From positions 460,817-524,816 of the forward strand of contig NZ_WBVS01000001.1 of NCBI RefSeq assembly GCF_009193305.1: a DNA stretch of 64,000 bases. The letters are read 5' to 3'. Position 1 is the stretch's first letter; the number at the start of each line of letters is the position of its first letter. Of the stretch, positions 60,042-64,000 are shown piece by piece. The notes beneath the pieces are model-generated. The model saw only the letters and a program-made list of their open reading frames with translations. It had not been told where the DNA came from and searched no databases. Made by a program: the position numbers and the translations under genes. The DNA comes from Bifidobacterium cebidarum (lineage in GTDB: Bacteria; Actinomycetota; Actinomycetes; Actinomycetales; Bifidobacteriaceae).

Positions 60042-62699
60042 ATGGGGTTCAACATATTCTTATTCGTCGCGGCCTTGCTACTCGCAGCCGCTGCCACATG
60101 GGGTATTTTGCGGTTCTTCTTCGCATCGCAGCAAGGAACCGACGGCACCATCAGCAATGGCCAACAGCAGGCGACCATCACCGTCAGAGGAGGCTACTCC
60201 CCCGCCGTGGTGAACATGAAGGCCGGCGTGCCCATCACCTTGACATTTGACCGTCAGGAGACCGGCGAATGTACCTCCCATGTGGTCTTCGGCGACCTGG
60301 GCCTTGACGCCATGCTTCCCGGCAACACCAGCACGGAGGTGAAATTGCCTGCGCTACCGGCAGGCGAATACCCATTCGCCTGCGGCATGAACATGGTGCA
60401 CGGCTTACTGCGTGTGGAAGGCGATTCCGACACGTCCATCACCCGTACCGACATTCTGGCGCGGACACCGAGCGAACCAACAGATGCGGCGCACGCCGAG
60501 CAACGCGAGGCCCAGGAACGCCGCAGGGAAATCAAGACACTTACCAAGCTGGTGGTTATCGGCGCAGTGCTTACCATCCCGGTGTTCGCCGCGACGATGC
60601 TGCATATGGCGGACCCATCGCTCGTGCCGCACTGGATGGTCAACCCCTGGCTTCAGGCCATACTGATCACGCCGGTGATGTTCTATTGCGGGCATCCCAT
60701 TCACAACGTAGGTTTTCCCGCGTTGGCGCACCGCTCACCGGATATGAACTCGTTGGTCTCATTAGGCACTGGTGCCGCATATCTGTATAGTTTGGTCACC
60801 TGCATCGCCCCATGGGTATTTCCAGAGGGTTCCCGCGAGCCATACTTCGAATCAGTGGGCGTGGTCATCACGCTGGTGCTGGTCGGACGCCTACTGGAGA
60901 ACAAAGCCCGCGAAGGCACCGGCAAAGCCGTTCAGTCGTTAATTAAGCTGCGTCCGCGCACCGCGCACAAGCTTCGTGAGACGATTGCGGATACGAACAA
61001 CGTGACGACGTTCACCACGGATGATGAACCCACCAACGCGCAATGGCTCAATCCGGAGAACAGTGTGGATATTGACGCTGATGCAATCGCGACCGGCGAC
61101 CTGCTCGTTGTGCGCAATGGCGAGCGCGTGCCCACCGATGGCGTTGTTGTAGCCGGCGAAGTCACGGTGGACGAATCGATGATCACCGGCGAATCCAAGC
61201 CAGTAACCAAAGCCAAGGATATGCTGCTCACCGGCGCAACCGTCGTGTTGAAGGGCGATTGTGTCATGCGCGCAACTCAGGTTGGCGCGAATACGGTGCT
61301 CTCACAAATCACGACGATGGTTGCACGGGCGCAGGCCACCAAAGCACCGGTGCAGCAACTGGCCGATCGCATTGCCCGGTATTTCGTACCAGCGGTGATG
61401 ATCATCGCCGTATGGACGTTCGCGATCTGGGTATCGATTGGGCCAAGCCCACAATTGGCCCATGCGCTGGTGACCGCGGTCAGTGTGCTAATCATTGCCT
61501 GCCCATGCGCTTTGGGGCTTGCCACACCGCTTTCCGTAACAGTGGCGCTTGGCCTCGGTGCCACGAATGGCGTTCTGGTCACATCCGCAAAGGCTTTGGA
61601 GCAGGCGAGGCATATCGGCACTGTGGTATTCGATAAGACCGGTACTATCACCCGTGGCGTGGTGGACGACAACGCCGACTGGAATAAGCCCAGCTATGAG
61701 CGGGACACCGTCAAAGACGGTTCTCTCGAGGCGATTGCGGCATTGCGCGCACGCGGCATTCGCACGGTGATGCTGTCCGGAGACAAAGCGGAAGTCGCCG
61801 GCCGAATCGCGCGGGAGGTCGGCATCGATACCGTAATCTGCGAAGTCAAGCCGGATGGTAAGGCCCATTGGATACAACAACTGCAACGCGAACGTGACGC
61901 TCAATATGCCGGAAAGCAGCTCGAGCGCGGCAATTCGTCGGGCAAAGCCGATCAGCACAACGGATTCACGCCGTCATCAAAGCCGGAAGCCAATCTTATC
62001 GCCATGGTGGGCGACGGTATCAATGATGCGCCTGCACTAGCTCAAGCCGATCTTGGCATCGCCATCGGCACCGGCACGGATGTGGCCATGCAATCCGCTG
62101 ATGTGACGTTGATGAGCGGCGATTTGCGCGGCGTACTCAAGACCATCAATCTTTCTGAAGCCACCATGCGCAATATCCGAGAAAATCTCGGTTGGGCATT
62201 TGGATACAACGTCATCGGCATCCCGATTGCAGCAGGCGTGCTGTTCCCGTTCACCGGCTGGTTGTTGAGCCCGATGATCGCGGGACTTGCCATGGCATTG
62301 AGCTCCGTATGCCTTGTGCTGAACGCCAATCGTCTGCATATGGCGAATATCGGCGGCGGCATCAATACCAGCGCCGCGAACCCACCATCCGCTCCCAACG
62401 CGAACAACTCGGTATCAGAGGGCCATGAACCCACTATCATCGTCGATGATCGCACCGAGCTCACACACCTGTCCGGTCAATCACACAACACCAAGGAGAA
62501 TCCTATGGATATGAACATGCACATGCATCACAACGCCCCGATGGATGGCGAGACCGCAACCGATCCGGTATGCGGCATGACCGTCAGCGTGAATGCCGAC
62601 GCCATCACGCGTGAGTTCGAGGGCAAGACCTATTACTTCTGCGGCGAGCATTGCGCCAACAACTTCGCCAAGGCGCCGCAGATCTTCCTGGAGAAGTAA
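60042..62699 (+). CDS. copA: Copper P1B-type ATPase with cupredoxin and YHS domains, N-domain apparently missing
   Basis: This is an 885-residue copper exporter of composite build. A membrane helix and a cupredoxin-like domain (about residues 45-135: GYSPAVVNMKAGVP, GECTSHVVF, YPFACGMNM) take the place of the usual CxxC domain. Then come the P1B helices, TGESKPV, CPCALGLATP, DKTGTIT, SGDK and GDGINDAP, and a C-terminal YHS domain (DPVCGMTVSV, YYFCGEHCANNF). Between DKTGTIT and SGDK there are only about 45 residues. The normal nucleotide-binding domain and its HP motif are not seen. The ATG at 60042 has AAGGAG five bases upstream. Confidence 0.87.
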   Translation: MGFNIFLFVAALLLAAAATWGILRFFFASQQGTDGTISNGQQQATITVRGGYSPAVVNMKAGVPITLTFDRQETGECTSHVVFGDLGLDAMLPGNTSTEVKLPALPAGEYPFACGMNMVHGLLRVEGDSDTSITRTDILARTPSEPTDAAHAEQREAQERRREIKTLTKLVVIGAVLTIPVFAATMLHMADPSLVPHWMVNPWLQAILITPVMFYCGHPIHNVGFPALAHRSPDMNSLVSLGTGAAYLYSLVTCIAPWVFPEGSREPYFESVGVVITLVLVGRLLENKAREGTGKAVQSLIKLRPRTAHKLRETIADTNNVTTFTTDDEPTNAQWLNPENSVDIDADAIATGDLLVVRNGERVPTDGVVVAGEVTVDESMITGESKPVTKAKDMLLTGATVVLKGDCVMRATQVGANTVLSQITTMVARAQATKAPVQQLADRIARYFVPAVMIIAVWTFAIWVSIGPSPQLAHALVTAVSVLIIACPCALGLATPLSVTVALGLGATNGVLVTSAKALEQARHIGTVVFDKTGTITRGVVDDNADWNKPSYERDTVKDGSLEAIAALRARGIRTVMLSGDKAEVAGRIAREVGIDTVICEVKPDGKAHWIQQLQRERDAQYAGKQLERGNSSGKADQHNGFTPSSKPEANLIAMVGDGINDAPALAQADLGIAIGTGTDVAMQSADVTLMSGDLRGVLKTINLSEATMRNIRENLGWAFGYNVIGIPIAAGVLFPFTGWLLSPMIAGLAMALSSVCLVLNANRLHMANIGGGINTSAANPPSAPNANNSVSEGHEPTIIVDDRTELTHLSGQSHNTKENPMDMNMHMHHNAPMDGETATDPVCGMTVSVNADAITREFEGKTYYFCGEHCANNFAKAPQIFLEK

Positions 62700-62715
62700 T
62701 CCAGTCTCGTCCTAC

Positions 62716-62749
62716 AAAAATGGCCTCCATCATTGCGATGGAGGCCATT
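62716..62749 (-). terminator. Terminator between copA and glpF
   Basis: A perfect 13-bp stem (62719-62731 with 62737-62749) and a TTTTT run on the minus strand end the glpF transcript. It may also slow plus-strand transcripts from copA. Confidence 0.85.
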
Positions 62750-62773
62750 GCATATGTGCCGGAATCCAGGCAA

Positions 62774-63508
62774 TCAGGCGGCGAAGAAGACCACGAACAT
62801 CCAAGCACCGATGATGGCGCCGACAATCGGGGCCACGACCGGAATCCAAGCCTCGTTCCAGCGGGAAGTGCCCTTGGACGGAATAGGCAGGATGGCGTGC
62901 AGAATACGCGGCATGAGATCACGAGCCGGGTTCAGGCCAGGACCGGTCGGACCGCCCATGGAGGTGACCAAGCCCCACACGATGAAGCCGACGACGATAG
63001 CGGCAGCGGCCGGATCCTTTTCGCCCCATGGATCCATCAGGCAGCACAGTGCGCCGAACACGAGCACGAGGGTGCCGAACATCTCGTTGATGAAGTAGTT
63101 GAGCTTCTTGTTGTCCGCATCGGTGGTGCAGAAGGTGGCGAGGATGGCGTCGGCGTCCTCGGTCTCCTTGTAATGCGGGTAGTAGGTCAGGTAGACGATG
63201 AACTGGCCCAGAGCGGCACCGAGCAGCTGCGCGATGATGTACGGCAGCACTTCGTTCCACGGGAACATGCCGGTAACGGCCTGAGCGATAGTCATTGCCG
63301 GGTTGATGTGGGCACCGGAGACGGCGCCGAACATCAGCACCGGGAACATCACACCGAAGCCGTAGCCCATGGCGATGTTCAGCCAGCCGGCATGATGGCC
63401 CTTGGTGTTCTTGAGTTCGACGTTGGCCACAGAACCGTTGCCGAAAATCATCAGAATGGCGGTGCCGAAGAATTCGGCAGCCAGCTTGGTAAAGAGGGAG
63501 TATTCCAC
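62774..63508 (-). CDS. glpF: Glycerol facilitator / aquaglyceroporin
   Basis: This 244-residue MIP channel has two half-helix motifs, SGAHINPAMT and GLNPARDLMPR; the Asp after the second NPA-R is typical of glycerol-conducting members. Six helices are evident. I choose the GTG at 63508 (VEYSLFTKLAAEFFG) with AGAAGAAG upstream, because the 41 codons before it look non-coding. Confidence 0.92.
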   Translation of the reverse strand: MEYSLFTKLAAEFFGTAILMIFGNGSVANVELKNTKGHHAGWLNIAMGYGFGVMFPVLMFGAVSGAHINPAMTIAQAVTGMFPWNEVLPYIIAQLLGAALGQFIVYLTYYPHYKETEDADAILATFCTTDADNKKLNYFINEMFGTLVLVFGALCCLMDPWGEKDPAAAAIVVGFIVWGLVTSMGGPTGPGLNPARDLMPRILHAILPIPSKGTSRWNEAWIPVVAPIVGAIIGAWMFVVFFAA

Positions 63509-63657
63509 TGCTTCTTCTTTTCTCGTTCTAGTGAATGATGTGACCTGCAGCGGCCGAATGGCCAAGTCACGCAAACGGGATAAGTGTACGCCGAGGGCTG
63601 AACGTGGAAACACTCGCAAAACGTATGCCAACTCCCTCTCAGCATGCGTTTGCGAGA

Positions 63658-64000
63658 TCAGCGGCTGCTTGGAAATCCGTGGTTGCGAATGGCGTTGCGT
63701 AGGGGCAGGACGCTGGTTGGCGAGACGGACAGTTCATCGAGTCCAATTTCGAGGAACTTGTCGGTCAGGCTCAGGTCCGTGCCGAGTTCGCCGCAGATGC
63801 CGCACCAGATGCCATGACGATGCGCGGCCTCGGCGGCCATTGTGATCATGCGCAGCACGGCGGGCGAGTGCGGGTCGGCGAAGCGGCCGAGGTTCGGGTT
63901 CTGACGGTCGCAGGCCAGCGTGTACTGGGTCAGGTCGTTGGTGCCGATGGAGAAGAAGTCGACTTCGGCGGCCAGTTCGTCGGCCATGATCACCGAGGCG
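63658..64000 (-). CDS. ptsI: PTS enzyme I, C-terminal part (5' end outside window)
   Basis: These are the last 113 residues of phosphoenolpyruvate-protein phosphotransferase, which starts the PTS phosphate relay. EVDFFSIGTNDLTQYTLACDR is the PEP-binding domain signature, and the catalytic Cys is in WCGICGELG. The end LDELSVSPTSVLPLRNAIRN is typical. The gene runs off the right end of the window. Confidence 0.95.
   Translation of the reverse strand, partial: ASVIMADELAAEVDFFSIGTNDLTQYTLACDRQNPNLGRFADPHSPAVLRMITMAAEAAHRHGIWCGICGELGTDLSLTDKFLEIGLDELSVSPTSVLPLRNAIRNHGFPSSR

Noticed and set aside
63509..63631. Longer N-terminus for GlpF
   Set aside because: The extra 41 codons are unlike any aquaporin N-terminus; the GTG at 63508 has a ribosome site and the normal start sequence.

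Overview
The window reads as chromosomal DNA of a Bifidobacterium, most like B. longum. The evidence is the GC-rich coding, the actinobacterial families (GlnR-type regulator, DUF2469 protein, GlgE, gatCAB operon), the sortase-anchored fimbrial proteins with a poly-G tract, and many genes that start with little or no Shine-Dalgarno leader.

Layout. 1-2026: start of the ATP synthase operon (atpB, minus strand) and metA. 2027-19818: an initiator tRNA-Met gene followed by a complete-looking but very small (17.7 kb) siphovirus prophage bounded by 29-bp direct repeats of the tRNA 3' end. Its order is repressor <-> Cro switch, small early genes, excisionase-like protein, HNH nuclease, terminase, portal, fused protease-capsid, connectors, tail genes with a programmed -1 frameshift, tape measure, an SGNH-hydrolase tail protein, holin, endolysin and integrase. 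No replication genes are visible. 19866-32596: an LPXTG surface protein, glgE, ppa, mntP, a membrane protein, glnR, nth, a solute-binding protein and valS. 32597-41225: repeat-rich DNA with a transposase-OrfA-like gene, a fimbrial pair (pilin and large tip adhesin, the adhesin phase-OFF as sequenced) without its usual sortase, and a secreted protein. 41433-52623: chorismate mutase, a class-IV aminotransferase, rho, an FAD oxidoreductase, a DUF2469 protein, a GNAT protein and gatBAC. 53373-64000: an AbiEi/DUF559-like protein, an ABC exporter pair, a TrmH methyltransferase, a PRTase-like protein, rmuC, csoR with an unusual copper ATPase, glpF and the 3' end of ptsI.

The most interesting signal is the prophage switch. 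The attachment core lies inside the 3' end of the repressor gene. In the lysogen the repressor ends ...GFEPWTSGL after borrowing codons from the antisense of the tRNA. Rebuilding attP from attL and attR gives an in-frame 27-residue extension ending ...SAFILAA, which resembles an ssrA degradation tag. In the circular form the repressor would end just before the integrase start on the same strand. This is the architecture of the integration-dependent immunity described for mycobacteriophages such as BPs, apparently present here in a bifidobacterial prophage.

Other points of note are a G9 tract that puts the large adhesin out of frame with its best start, a P1B copper ATPase that seems to lack the nucleotide-binding domain, and several families of palindromic repeats between genes.
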